48,383 nucleotides of DNA. It comes from UBA4246 sp045113475. GTDB taxonomy: Bacteria > Bacillota > Clostridia > Christensenellales > Aristaeellaceae. The stretch lies in the NCBI GenBank assembly GCA_045113475.1, contig JBGUIY010000111.1, positions 1 through 48,383 of the forward strand. The letters are read 5' to 3'. The notes beneath the pieces are model-generated. The model made no database searches and was not told the DNA's origin. It saw only the letters and a list, made by a program, of their open reading frames with translations. The position numbers and the translations under genes are program-made. This document shows positions 25,330-33,753 of this stretch, piece after piece; positions within the stretch are counted from its first letter, which is position 1, and every line of letters starts with the position of its first letter.

Positions 25330-26513
25330 GCCTGCGCGAAGGTCTCATCCAGGAGCCGCATTCCCCTGCGGATCTCCTCCGGCGAAGACTTGGAGAAGTT
25401 GAGGCGGAAGGTATTCTGGTGCCCGCCTTCCGGGTAAAAATGCGTGCCCGGCACGTACGCGACGTTCTTTTCGACCGCTTTGGAAAGCAGTTCAGTCGCG
25501 TTCAGCCCCTCGTCCAGGCTCGCGAAGATGAAGAGCCCGCCTTCCGGCCTGGTATAGGATGCCACCGTCTTCATCCGGCTGAGTTCATCAAGCATCGTGT
25601 TCATCTGCTCCGCGTAAGGCAGCAGGATGCTGCTGATATGCGGCTGCAGCAGGCCGCGGCGGATGTACTCGGCGCACATCGCCTGGTTCAGCGAAGCCGT
25701 ATGCAGGTCAGAAGCCTGCTTGGCGATCACGCACTTGCGCAGGATGCCCGGCTCTGCAGCCAGGAAGCCCACCCGCATGCCCGGGGAAATGACCTTGGAA
25801 AAGCTGCCCAGGAAGACCACCCATCCGGACCTGTCGAAGGACTTGATGGTGGGCAGTTCCCTGCCCGTGTACCTGAGGTCGTGATAGGGGTCGTCCTCCG
25901 CCACCACGACGCCGTATTCCTCAGCCAGCGCTGCGATCTTCTTCCTGCGCTCCAGGCCCAGGGTGCAGCCGGTCGGGTTCTGGAAGGTGGGGATGGTATA
26001 GATCATCCTCGGATGGTACTTGCGGATCTTTTCCTCCAGGTCGCCGGTGTCCATGCCTTCGCCGTCGCTGTTGACCGGGATCAGGCGCGCCTGATAGAGC
26101 CGCATGCTCTGCATGTTGCCCAGGAAGGTCGGATCCTCCACCAGGATCACGTCGCCGGGATTGATCAGCGCGGACAGCAGCAGCTGCATGCCCTGGGTGG
26201 AGCCGGTCGTCGGCAGGACGCCGTTCTTCGAGAAATCGATGCCGAAATGCGGCCCCGCATATTCACGCAGCGCTTCCAGGAAGGGTGGATATCCCTCCGT
26301 GGCGCCGTACTGGAGAATGCGCTTGCCGTCCTGCCGCAGCACCTCCGCCGCGATCTCGGCCATCTCCGCGTCCGGCAGCGCCGATTCGGACGGATTGCCG
26401 CCGGCGAAGGAGATCATGCCCGGCTTGACCAGCAGCTTGAAGATCTCGCGGATAGCGCTGCCGGTGACGCCGTTGAAGCGTTCGGCGAACTGGATATCAT
26501 GCACGTTCATCAT
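25326..26513 (-). CDS. PLP-dependent aminotransferase, class I/II (LysN/MocR-core type)
   Basis: Fold-type I aminotransferase of 395 residues, cytoplasmic. The PLP-binding lysine is Lys240 in GSFSKVISPGMRVGF. TGSTQGMQLL near 103-112 binds the cofactor phosphate, and NPTG (179-182) and DDPYHDL are also typical. It resembles 2-aminoadipate/aromatic aminotransferases without the GntR DNA-binding domain of MocR regulators. The substrate cannot be fixed from sequence. GGAGG precedes the ATG. It follows a small PG-binding protein by 24 bp in the same operon. Confidence 0.92.
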   Translation of the reverse strand: MMNVHDIQFAERFNGVTGSAIREIFKLLVKPGMISFAGGNPSESALPDAEMAEIAAEVLRQDGKRILQYGATEGYPPFLEALREYAGPHFGIDFSKNGVLPTTGSTQGMQLLLSALINPGDVILVEDPTFLGNMQSMRLYQARLIPVNSDGEGMDTGDLEEKIRKYHPRMIYTIPTFQNPTGCTLGLERRKKIAALAEEYGVVVAEDDPYHDLRYTGRELPTIKSFDRSGWVVFLGSFSKVISPGMRVGFLAAEPGILRKCVIAKQASDLHTASLNQAMCAEYIRRGLLQPHISSILLPYAEQMNTMLDELSRMKTVASYTRPEGGLFIFASLDEGLNATELLSKAVEKNVAYVPGTHFYPEGGHQNTFRLNFSKSSPEEIRRGMRLLDETFAQA

Positions 26514-26537
26514 TGTCGTTCCTCCTTGGCAGGCGCG

Positions 26538-26984
26538 TCAGTCAGGCGCGGCCGTCGGGCAGTGTTTCGCCGCCGGCGACATCAGCGTGTTCAGGGTTTC
26601 CTCACCCACGATGCCGTCCTGGGTCAGCCCGCTTTCCGCCTGGAAGCGGATCACCGCGTCCCGGGTACCGGTGCCGAACTTGGCGTCCGGATCGTAGGGG
26701 TAATAGCCCAGGGCCTGGAGCCGCGCCTGTACGTCGTATACCGTCTGGCCCATCGCCCCGACGCCGATATGCAGGCGCGTGGGGCTGGGCGTCTGCCTGT
26801 CATATAAATAGGAAACCTTCCTGGGGACGGCGCTTGGCGTGGGTGTCAGGCTGGCCAGGTAACGCGTCTCCCGGTCCTGGGCTTCCGCCCTGATCAGCAG
26901 GAAAGCGCAGGCGGACGCCAGCGCGATCACGATGACCGCGAACAGCGCCATCGAGCTTTTAGCACGTCTGCGGGCCAAGCACAT
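26538..26984 (-). CDS. Small membrane-anchored PG_binding_1 protein
   Basis: About 148 residues: a basic N-terminus, one membrane helix (about 12-32), a short Thr/Pro linker and a single C-terminal PG_binding_1 repeat (VYDVQARLQALGYYPYDPDAKFG...). It would be tethered in the membrane and touch peptidoglycan. The start is uncertain: the ATG at 26984 abuts a G7 tract with no spacer. A TTG two codons later (26978) has that tract at a proper six-base distance. It is the first gene after the consensus promoter at 27011-27040, so it heads the long minus-strand operon towards polA. Confidence 0.75.
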   Translation of the reverse strand: MCLARRRAKSSMALFAVIVIALASACAFLLIRAEAQDRETRYLASLTPTPSAVPRKVSYLYDRQTPSPTRLHIGVGAMGQTVYDVQARLQALGYYPYDPDAKFGTGTRDAVIRFQAESGLTQDGIVGEETLNTLMSPAAKHCPTAAPD

Positions 26985-27010
26985 CCCCCCCTTTCTCAGC
27001 AATACATATT

Positions 27011-27040
27011 ATTATATCGCCGAATGGCTGTTTATGTCAA
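27011..27040 (-). promoter_or_regulatory. Consensus promoter of the PG-binding/aminotransferase/ftsK/polA cluster
   Basis: Minus strand TTGACA (27035-27040), 18-base spacer, TATAAT (27011-27016). The start point near 27004 leaves only about 20 untranslated bases before the first gene. This is the only strong minus-strand promoter seen between 27.1 kb and 13.1 kb. Confidence 0.85.
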
Positions 27041-27102
27041 ATGTCAGAAGCTATTCTTCAGAAGTATTACAAATTGTTACAAAATTATTTCACAGCAAAA
27101 CA

Positions 27103-27132
27103 GTACCGGAACATTCCAGTATGTTCCGGTAC
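27103..27132 (-). terminator. Terminator hairpin of the Fbp/Pot-type ABC transporter operon
   Basis: GTACCGGAACA (27103-27113) pairs perfectly with TGTTCCGGTAC (27122-27132) around an eight-base loop. In the minus-strand transcript the stem is followed by TGTTTTGC. It lies 33 bases after the permease stop. Confidence 0.7.
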
Positions 27133-27165
27133 CGTCGTTAAGGATCTCCTTTGGGACAGGATATA

Positions 27166-29082
27166 TTACTCCTGTTTTACAGCTTCTTTCTTTCCAGGAT
27201 GGAGCGAGTTCATCAAATTATGCCACCGTTTTTTCCGTTTTGCCCGGCGTTCCAGGCGTTCGCCCAGATCTCGAGCTCCAACACCGTATACCAGGTAAAG
27301 GATGAGACCTGAAACCAGCATGATGAACACAGTGGAAGCACAGCGGCGGCCCGAGGCATTCACATTGTATCCGTCACGGCCCTCGTCATGGCACATGTTT
27401 TGGATCACCATGGCGTATGACTTGCCATAACTGCTCTGGAATGTCGCGCTCATGTCGTATTCTGTAAACAATGCGTTGAAATTCAAAGCGAATACGGCAA
27501 GAACGCTGGGCAATACAATCGGCAGCTTGACTCTCAGGAACGTTACAAACTGGCTTGCGCCAAGGTTCCGGGCAGCATCCTCCAGTTCTTCGTCAATCGC
27601 ATAGAACGCTGCTTTTACCATACGCAAGGCAAACGGCAGTTTGACCACCGCGTATGCCATAACAATCAGGAAACGCACGTTTTCCCTCATATAGAGGTTT
27701 TGGCCCATCACATACCAAACATCATTGGAATTAAAGTAGGTACGGTAGCTATAGCAAATCAGAATGGTCGGCAGCAGCCACGGAAACAGCAAGCTGTATT
27801 CCAACGCTGTGCTGCGCTTTTTACCCTTGTTTTTAAAGATATAGTTGACGGCTATCACGACAATGACGCAGGCAAGCGCCGCCGCCAGCGCAGAAAGCAC
27901 GAAGCTCAGACGGATTCCGCCCACGGTATCAGCATTGGCGAACAGGCCGCTGATAGCCCCCGGACGGGTACGGTATTTGCCGCGATTCGTCATGAATTCA
28001 TAGTCCCTGGAGCCAAAGAAGTTGACGAGGGTCCATTGATCCATGCTCAGGCTTTTGCTTCGCAGCGAAGGATAATTCTGGAAAGCGAACAGTACGATCA
28101 TGACCACGGGCGTCATGTAAATGATGAACAGCACATAAGCGTAAATGTGTGCAAACACATTCGCCACAGGGTTGGAAATCTTCTGTTTCTGCAGCTTCGC
28201 CTTGGTCTTGCTCACCGACAGATAGTGTCCTTTACGCTCGTAAGACGACAGAACAGTCAGCAGCACGATCGTAAACATCGCCAGAATGATGGACAGCAGC
28301 GCAGCACGGGCCTGCGGGAAGCTTTCATCCGCGACGGAAGAGCCTGCCAGGCGCACGATCTCCGGATTGATGGAATCATAGCCCAGAAGTGTAGGCGCAC
28401 TCATGGCGCATAGACCGGTGATGAAAGTCATGACCGTCAGGCTGAATAAAGTGGGGATCAAAGTCGGGAATACTACTTTAAACAGTACCTGGAAAGGCTT
28501 AGCACCCATGTTGCGGGCGGCCTCAACTGTATTGTAGTCAATGGCCCTGATTGCATTCCGGAAGAACAGAGCATGGTTGCTGGTGCAGGCGAACGTCATA
28601 GTAAACAGTACTGCATTGAAGCCCGTGAACCAGTTCTTGTTGATGTCCGGGAAGATGCCCGACAGCCAGCTGGTCAGAATACCGTCACTGTCATACAGGA
28701 ACAGATAGCCGGTTACCAGCGCAACGCCTGAATAGATAAGCGTGGTCATATAACCCAGCCGGAGTATTTTGGCGCCTTTTATATCGAAATACTCCGTCAG
28801 CAGCACGATGCTGATGCCCACGACGTTAACGGTAATGACCAGACATACCGCCAGTTTCAGGGAGTTGAGCACGAACCGGGGCATATTGCCGGCGAAGAAG
28901 AACTTGATGACCGCCAGAGGGTCGATGACCCCGGTCGCAGGATCCTTGACAGTAAAGATAGAGGTAAGTGTGTTGAGGCAGGGCAACAGCATGAAGCCAA
29001 AGAACAGATAAACAAAGAATGCGATGCCGAACACCTTCCAAATCAGAGAGGCATCCAGTTTGAGCCCTTCTTTTTTAAACAT
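27166..29082 (-). CDS. Fused double ABC permease, FbpB/ThiP type
   Basis: Membrane permease of 638 residues made of two BPD_transp_1 domains joined in one chain, about 12 predicted helices. The first EAA loop is near residues 185-205 (VEAARNMGAKPFQVLFKVVFP) and the second near 500-520 (LEDAARNLGASQFVTFLRVKLP). This layout is typical of iron, thiamine, phosphonate and sugar-phosphate importers. The codons are less GC-rich than in neighbouring genes. It is the last gene of the binding protein-ATPase-permease operon, 12 bp after the ATPase gene. The substrate is unknown; the divergent GDPD suggests a phosphate ester (inference). Confidence 0.92.
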   Translation of the reverse strand: MFKKEGLKLDASLIWKVFGIAFFVYLFFGFMLLPCLNTLTSIFTVKDPATGVIDPLAVIKFFFAGNMPRFVLNSLKLAVCLVITVNVVGISIVLLTEYFDIKGAKILRLGYMTTLIYSGVALVTGYLFLYDSDGILTSWLSGIFPDINKNWFTGFNAVLFTMTFACTSNHALFFRNAIRAIDYNTVEAARNMGAKPFQVLFKVVFPTLIPTLFSLTVMTFITGLCAMSAPTLLGYDSINPEIVRLAGSSVADESFPQARAALLSIILAMFTIVLLTVLSSYERKGHYLSVSKTKAKLQKQKISNPVANVFAHIYAYVLFIIYMTPVVMIVLFAFQNYPSLRSKSLSMDQWTLVNFFGSRDYEFMTNRGKYRTRPGAISGLFANADTVGGIRLSFVLSALAAALACVIVVIAVNYIFKNKGKKRSTALEYSLLFPWLLPTILICYSYRTYFNSNDVWYVMGQNLYMRENVRFLIVMAYAVVKLPFALRMVKAAFYAIDEELEDAARNLGASQFVTFLRVKLPIVLPSVLAVFALNFNALFTEYDMSATFQSSYGKSYAMVIQNMCHDEGRDGYNVNASGRRCASTVFIMLVSGLILYLVYGVGARDLGERLERRAKRKKRWHNLMNSLHPGKKEAVKQE

Positions 29083-29094
29083 TGGCTCTCCCCC

Positions 29095-30117
29095 TTACTG
29101 TTTGGGATAACTCATCAGGTTGACGGGATGCATGCCAACGGTTACCTGCTCACCCGGTTCATAAATATTTATACCGTCGTTTCGTTCGATCACTTTGATA
29201 ATCTGCCCGGCAGTACGGATATAATACTTGATATAGAGGCCGTAATACTCGCGGCTTTCAATATTTCCGGGAATCGATATCTCGCCGTCGTTAGGTTCGC
29301 GATTGACACGGATACGCTCCAGACGCATGAAATGGTTCTTGCTCTTGTCCAGATTCATCTTTACGACGAGTTCATCCTCCAGACGGTTGATATCGCCGAT
29401 GAAGTTGCAGACGAACTCTGTGGCGCTGTGATTGTATATCTCATTGGGCGTGCCAATCTGCTCGATGTATCCTTTATTAAATACGGCAATGCGATCGGAC
29501 AGGGTCAGAGCTTCCTCCTGATCGTGCGTCACATAAATGGTGGTAATACCAAAGTCACGCTGCATCTTCTTAAGCTCATTGCGCAGCTGCACACGCAGCT
29601 TGGCATCCAGGTTGGACAGTGGTTCGTCCATACAAATGATAGCGGGGCCGGTCACCAGGGCCCTGGCGATGGCCACACGCTGCTGCTGGCCACCCGATAA
29701 CTGGGAAACAGCCTTTGCCAGCTGTTCGTCACTCAAATCCACTTTACGGGCGATATCACGTACCTTGCGGTCGATTTCATCCTTCTGATTCTTTTGAATC
29801 TTCAGGCCGAAAGCGATATTATCATACACGGTCATGGTAGGAAACAGCGCGTAGCTTTGGAAAACGATGCCAATGTTGCGTTTTTCGATAGGTACATGCG
29901 TAATATCGCGGCCATTGACGTTTACTGTGCCGCTGACCGGTTCTATGAATCCGGTAATTGTGCGCAATGTCGTGGTTTTTCCGCAGCCGGAAGGGCCAAG
30001 AAAGGTAAAGAACTCGCCCTTCTTGACATCCACATTGATGTTATGCAGCGCTTCAAAATCGCCGAATTTGACGATTATGTTTTTCAGTTCGATCATGCTC
30101 TCCAGTTGATCCGCCAT
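29095..30117 (-). CDS. ABC transporter ATPase, FbpC/PotA type
   Basis: Cytoplasmic ATP-hydrolysing subunit of 340 residues. Walker A is GPSGCGKTT near residue 43, the Q-loop is VFQSYALFP, the signature is LSGGQQQR near 142, Walker B is ICMDEP, and the H-loop is TIYVTHDQEEA. The C-terminal ~100 residues form a TOBE-like regulatory domain. It energises the downstream fused permease. GGAG lies nine bases before the ATG. Confidence 0.95.
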   Translation of the reverse strand: MADQLESMIELKNIIVKFGDFEALHNINVDVKKGEFFTFLGPSGCGKTTTLRTITGFIEPVSGTVNVNGRDITHVPIEKRNIGIVFQSYALFPTMTVYDNIAFGLKIQKNQKDEIDRKVRDIARKVDLSDEQLAKAVSQLSGGQQQRVAIARALVTGPAIICMDEPLSNLDAKLRVQLRNELKKMQRDFGITTIYVTHDQEEALTLSDRIAVFNKGYIEQIGTPNEIYNHSATEFVCNFIGDINRLEDELVVKMNLDKSKNHFMRLERIRVNREPNDGEISIPGNIESREYYGLYIKYYIRTAGQIIKVIERNDGINIYEPGEQVTVGMHPVNLMSYPKQ

Positions 30118-30143
30118 TGTATGTCACTCCTCAAAATATGATA

Positions 30144-30179
30144 TAAAAATGACGGCGCGTCTGATTGCTCAGGCGCGCC
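30144..30179 (-). terminator. Attenuator-like hairpin between binding protein and ATPase genes
   Basis: In the minus-strand RNA GGCGCG (30174-30179) pairs with CGCGCC (30154-30159), with an inner CTGA/TCAG stem across one mismatch. The stem is followed by GTCATTTTTAT. It would let some transcripts stop after the binding protein, raising its level over the membrane subunits. Confidence 0.75.
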
Positions 30180-30196
30180 TTGAAAAACGACGGATA

Positions 30197-31393
30197 TTAC
30201 TTAGCAGCCTGCGTCAGGGTCGCCCAATTCAGGTTATCCCAGTCAGGTTCGCCGGGAGCTGCGCTGTTGTCAGCCCAATAGAAGCCCAGGTTGGTCATAA
30301 TATTGGTCCACTCCTTGCTGTGAGCGGCCACATACTCTGCGTAAGTCATCTCAGTGCCTTCGACCTTGCTCAGCGCAAAGTTGGGCAGAGTATAAATGGC
30401 AGGAGTCGTATCATAGATCTGAGCAGCAGCAGAGATGTTGCAGGGATAGCTGTCGAACTCGTCCGCCCAGGCAGCCTGCGTATCCGCAGAACCGAACCAT
30501 TCCGCGAAAGCCTTTACGATTTCAGTCTGCTCAGGAGTGCGGTCCGCACGATCGAGAACGCCCAGGTACTCAGCGATATAATAGGTACCGTCTTTGATGT
30601 CGACCAGAGCCCAGTTTTCGGGTTCGAGCGTGCCCTTCAGAGGATGCTCGGAAGCATCAGCAGCACCGTCAACCTTGCCATACAGGGAAGAAGAATAGAA
30701 AGTACCGATCTGTACATCACCGCGGTTCAGCGGATCGAAGCCATAGGAGTCACCAGTGAACACGCCGTTCTTGCAGTAAGCCCACAGCGTCTTCCAGCCA
30801 TTCACGGAAATGCCGCCAGCAGGAGAAGCAGGATCAGTAAAAGCATACAGCATCGCACTGTTGATGTTGGCATTGGTGGTGCCGCCAACCTTGCCCTGAC
30901 GATACCAGGTATAGCCGCTGTTCACGATGTCAGCCCAATGATCAAAATGCAGTTCTTTGCCGTTGGTGCCGTACTCGTCGTTGCGGTACAGCATCAGAAC
31001 GTTCTGAATGACCAGGCCGTAGGCCTTGCCCGCATATTTGAAGTTGCCTACTTCTTCTTCCCAGGAAGGCGTCCAGTCTGCAATTTTCAGGTTCTCATAG
31101 GTGCCGCCGATGACCTGGCCCCAGCGGGTCTCATTCAGGCCAAAGAGGATATCGCCGTCTTTGTTCTCGTTCGCTGCCTGCACAGCGGCGGTATCGCCTG
31201 AGATGACGGAGTTGTCATCAATCGAAATGGAGAACCCGGCTTCCTTGGCGGCGTTCAGCAGCCAGTTGACACGCTCTGTCGAGTTGGAGTTGGAATAAAT
31301 GCGGATCGTGTATCCGGAATAATCCGCTGCAAACGCAGGCACCAGCGCCAACACTAAAACCAGGGTCATCATCAGCGCAACAAACTTTTTCAT
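30197..31393 (-). CDS. ABC transporter substrate-binding protein, Fbp/AfuA-like type 2
   Basis: Exported binding protein of 398 residues. The signal peptide MKKFVALMMTLVLVLALVPAFA ends in a type I site with no lipobox cysteine. The mature protein begins with a YTIRIYSNSNSTERVNWLL motif, matching binding proteins of the FbpA/PotD/phosphonate/sugar-phosphate group. It presents substrate to the fused permease. It is the first gene of its operon, behind an exact consensus promoter. Confidence 0.88.
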   Translation of the reverse strand: MKKFVALMMTLVLVLALVPAFAADYSGYTIRIYSNSNSTERVNWLLNAAKEAGFSISIDDNSVISGDTAAVQAANENKDGDILFGLNETRWGQVIGGTYENLKIADWTPSWEEEVGNFKYAGKAYGLVIQNVLMLYRNDEYGTNGKELHFDHWADIVNSGYTWYRQGKVGGTTNANINSAMLYAFTDPASPAGGISVNGWKTLWAYCKNGVFTGDSYGFDPLNRGDVQIGTFYSSSLYGKVDGAADASEHPLKGTLEPENWALVDIKDGTYYIAEYLGVLDRADRTPEQTEIVKAFAEWFGSADTQAAWADEFDSYPCNISAAAQIYDTTPAIYTLPNFALSKVEGTEMTYAEYVAAHSKEWTNIMTNLGFYWADNSAAPGEPDWDNLNWATLTQAAK

Positions 31394-31453
31394 ACTAACA
31401 CCATACTCCTCTCATTTTTGATCCGTATATTACGAATCATTTATGCTGTGAGT

Positions 31454-31482
31454 ATTATACTTTTTGCGTACTATTTTGTCAA
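31454..31482 (-). promoter_or_regulatory. Exact-consensus promoter of the ABC transporter operon
   Basis: Minus strand TTGACA (31477-31482), 17 bases, TATAAT (31454-31459). Transcription would start near 31447, about 55 bases before the binding-protein ATG. Confidence 0.9.
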
Positions 31483-31499
31483 TATTTTGCTGGAAAAAC

Positions 31500-31528
31500 T
31501 TGATTTTTTACAGTTTTTGTGTTATGGA
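31500..31528 (+). promoter_or_regulatory. Probable promoter of the GDPD gene
   Basis: Plus strand TTGATT (31500-31505), 17-base spacer, TATGGA (31523-31528), about 50 bases before the ATG at 31580. It is back to back with the transporter promoter, so one regulator could act on both. Confidence 0.55.
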
Positions 31529-31579
31529 TAACCTGCAGTTTGCTTTATCATCTATCGACGATTCATCAGGAGTGACCTC

Positions 31580-32461
31580 ATGGCTTTCGGATACCGGCAA
31601 TACGCTGAAAACAATATCCTGCTCAATCGGAAGTTCGCGGAAAACCGCGTGCTGATCTGCGCGCACCGCGGCAGCTCACACGGCAACGTCATTCAGAATA
31701 CCACCATGGCATATAAAGCCGCGATCATGCAAGGCGCGGACATTGTGGAGGCCGACACCACCGCCTCCACCGACCACGTGGTGTTCACCTTCCACGACGG
31801 GGTCGAAAAGCATCTGCTCGGCTGCGAAGTCAACGCCACGGAAATGACCGCGGAGCAGATCCAAAGCTTCCGGCCCATCAACGCCGTCGGCGAGCCGGGC
31901 GCTACCCGCATCCAGAAGCTGGACGACGTGCTCGCTTTCCTGTGCCATGACGAACTGATCAACATCGACCGCATCTGGCGTGCCCACGGCCTGGTACTGC
32001 CGATCCTGGACCGGCATCCGCACATGGCCCGGCAGGCCATCCTCAAAGCGCCGCTCAAATACCGCGTCTTCATCGAAGAGCTGAACCGCTATCCCGTAAA
32101 ATACATGTTCATGCCTATCTGCCACAGCCGGGAGGACATCGAGGAAGCCCTGAAGTATGACAATCTGAATCTGGTGGGGGTCGAACTGATTGCCGAAACG
32201 CAGGATCACGAGCTCTTCAGCGAGGATGCCATCCGCTGCGTCCACAGCAAAAACCTGTTCTGCTGGGTCAACGCCCTCTCGCTCTACGAAAGGGGCTACA
32301 AGCCCGACCTGTACGGCGGGATCGACGACGACCTGTCGATCATGGAAGGACCCGAATACGGCTGGGGCCGGCTGATCGACATGGGGATCGACGTCATCCA
32401 GACCGACTGGCCCGCGCTGGTAAAGAACTTCCGCACGGAAAAGCTGAAACTAACCGTCTGA
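31580..32461 (+). CDS. Glycerophosphodiester phosphodiesterase family protein
   Basis: GDPD TIM-barrel phosphodiesterase of 293 residues, no signal peptide, so cytoplasmic. The catalytic set is visible: His29-Arg30-Gly31, Glu57 and Asp59 in VEADTT, and His72 in FTFHDG. The C-terminal DVIQTDWPALV is a family hallmark. Known members release glycerol-3-phosphate from glycerophosphodiesters. ATG 31580 has AGGAG seven bases upstream. It is divergent from the Fbp/Pot-type transporter, a layout that suggests import and cleavage of a phosphodiester or related ester (inference). Confidence 0.93.
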   Translation: MAFGYRQYAENNILLNRKFAENRVLICAHRGSSHGNVIQNTTMAYKAAIMQGADIVEADTTASTDHVVFTFHDGVEKHLLGCEVNATEMTAEQIQSFRPINAVGEPGATRIQKLDDVLAFLCHDELINIDRIWRAHGLVLPILDRHPHMARQAILKAPLKYRVFIEELNRYPVKYMFMPICHSREDIEEALKYDNLNLVGVELIAETQDHELFSEDAIRCVHSKNLFCWVNALSLYERGYKPDLYGGIDDDLSIMEGPEYGWGRLIDMGIDVIQTDWPALVKNFRTEKLKLTV

Positions 32462-32479
32462 TCATGATCAAACAGCGCT

Positions 32480-32515
32480 GCCGCTCCCGGACAGGAGCGG
32501 TAGTTTCATATTTTT
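32480..32515 (+). terminator. Terminator after the GDPD gene
   Basis: CCGCTCC (32481-32487) pairs with GGAGCGG (32494-32500) with a six-base loop, then a T-rich run TAGTTTCATATTTTT. Confidence 0.75.
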
Positions 32516-32733
32516 CAGGTTATCGAAGCGGTTTCCCAATAAGGTACGTTGAGGGCAGATGACGCCGGGCAAACGTCAAGGACAGATAATACTGCTTCAA
32601 TAAAGAACACGATCCGGAATATCACTTGAATCATTATGTTACGGGCATGGCGGTTGTATCGCTCGCGCACCGCGCACGGGATGCCCAGGGGCTGCCGCTG
32701 CACCGTATGTTTTCTGTTGTATTCAGCACCCAT
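32515..32733 (-). CDS. Possible small protein, 72 codons, unrecognised
   Basis: A reading frame from ATG 32733 with GAGG eight bases upstream. It begins MGAEYNRKHTVQRQ, is basic in its first half and hydrophobic around IMIQVIFRIVFFIEAVL. It lies in the ~350-bp gap between the GDPD gene and the HTH-HD gene, which otherwise shows only the GDPD terminator. No family was recognised and the composition is irregular, so it may be a decayed fragment or chance. No promoter was seen. Confidence 0.3.
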   Translation of the reverse strand: MGAEYNRKHTVQRQPLGIPCAVRERYNRHARNIMIQVIFRIVFFIEAVLSVLDVCPASSALNVPYWETASIT

Positions 32734-32811
32734 CGGTGCTTTCCTCAATAAATCACATGAAATCGCAGCTTACATTTTTTGCGGTGCCCCTTGAGACATG
32801 GATATTCAGTA

Positions 32812-33630
32812 TCATATCAGCCGCTTGAAGGTCTCCAGCAGGGCTTTGATCTGGTAGCTGAGGAGCCACGCGGCGTCGTTCCACTCGGGAACGGATTTGA
32901 CCACGTGGAGCAGGGGCAGCACATATGCTTCGGTTTCCACCACGTAAGTGGCCATTTTTCCCCGGCTGAACCCGTCCGCCATGCAGGAGAGGTTGTTGCA
33001 GCGGTCAATGCACTTGATCAGGGACGCCAGCGGATTTTTGCCGATGTTCCCGTAATAGACCGGCTTGATGGCGGCCTTGTCCCCGGGATAGGTATTGTAG
33101 GACACCAGCCGTACCGCTTCGCGGACCCGGTCGCCGACGGGCAGGTCCTCCGGGCGGGTATCCGTGTCTTCCACCACGTCGTGCAGCAGCAGCGCCGCCA
33201 GCACGTCGTCGTCCTCCAGCCCCATGGCCAGGGCATGGCAGGCCAGCGTCAGCGGATGCACGCGGTAGGGAGCGACGTCCACCATTCCCTTGCGGTACTG
33301 GCCCTCGTGCTTGTCCCGCATCACGGGAAGCGCCGCCAGCGTCTGCTTCAGTCCGGCGCTCTGGGCCTTAGCTTTGATGAAGGTATACATGCGGTCAGGG
33401 TCAAAGTTCGGGCTGTTCAGCGTCCAGTTCCGCTTCCTTTCCTCCAGCAGCGCGTCCGTGGTGGTACGCAGTACATTCGCCAGCTGCTTCAGGTGCTTTA
33501 CATCCGGCAGGTTCTCATCCCGCTCCCAGGTGCTGACCGCCTGAAAGCTGACTTCCAGCTGATCTGCCAGCTGTTCCTGTGTCAGTCCCCGCGCCTTGCG
33601 GAAAGCCGCGATATTCTCTCCGATACTCAT
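32812..33630 (-). CDS. XRE-family HTH regulator fused to a RelA/SpoT-type HD hydrolase domain
   Basis: 272 residues, cytoplasmic. Residues 1-65 are a Cro/C1 helix-turn-helix (AAFRKARGLTQEQLADQLEVSFQAVSTWE). From about residue 105 the protein resembles the HD hydrolase domain of RelA/SpoT and Mesh1 enzymes: VHPLTLACHAL, LLLHDVVEDT (the HDxxED signature) and KCIDRCNNL matching the usual LADRLHN segment. The metal-binding His, HD, and Asp and the adjacent Asn are all present, so alarmone hydrolysis is plausible. No synthetase domain is seen. ATG 33630 has AGGAGG eight bases upstream and homology begins there. Confidence 0.85.
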   Translation of the reverse strand: MSIGENIAAFRKARGLTQEQLADQLEVSFQAVSTWERDENLPDVKHLKQLANVLRTTTDALLEERKRNWTLNSPNFDPDRMYTFIKAKAQSAGLKQTLAALPVMRDKHEGQYRKGMVDVAPYRVHPLTLACHALAMGLEDDDVLAALLLHDVVEDTDTRPEDLPVGDRVREAVRLVSYNTYPGDKAAIKPVYYGNIGKNPLASLIKCIDRCNNLSCMADGFSRGKMATYVVETEAYVLPLLHVVKSVPEWNDAAWLLSYQIKALLETFKRLI

Positions 33631-33709
33631 GGCAGCCGCCTCCTTTATCCCGATCATACCAGAAACCGGACATTCCTGCCAGCGGGCTCCGGTTGAACTT
33701 TCACAGCCG

Positions 33710-33730
33710 GATTCAAGCACAGCTTGAATC
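33710..33730. repeat. Perfect 9-bp hairpin downstream of the 58-residue gene
   Basis: GATTCAAGC (33710-33718), three-base loop, GCTTGAATC (33722-33730). There is no T tract on either strand, so it may be an RNA stability element or a weak terminator between the small gene and the HTH-HD gene. Confidence 0.6.
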
Positions 33731-33753
33731 GCCGCCGGACGCCCCGCCCCCGT

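Noticed and set aside
27024..27305. Small plus-strand frames at 27024-27305
   Set aside because: They cross the promoter, the terminator hairpin and the 3' end of the permease gene, and lack ribosome-binding sites and family resemblance.
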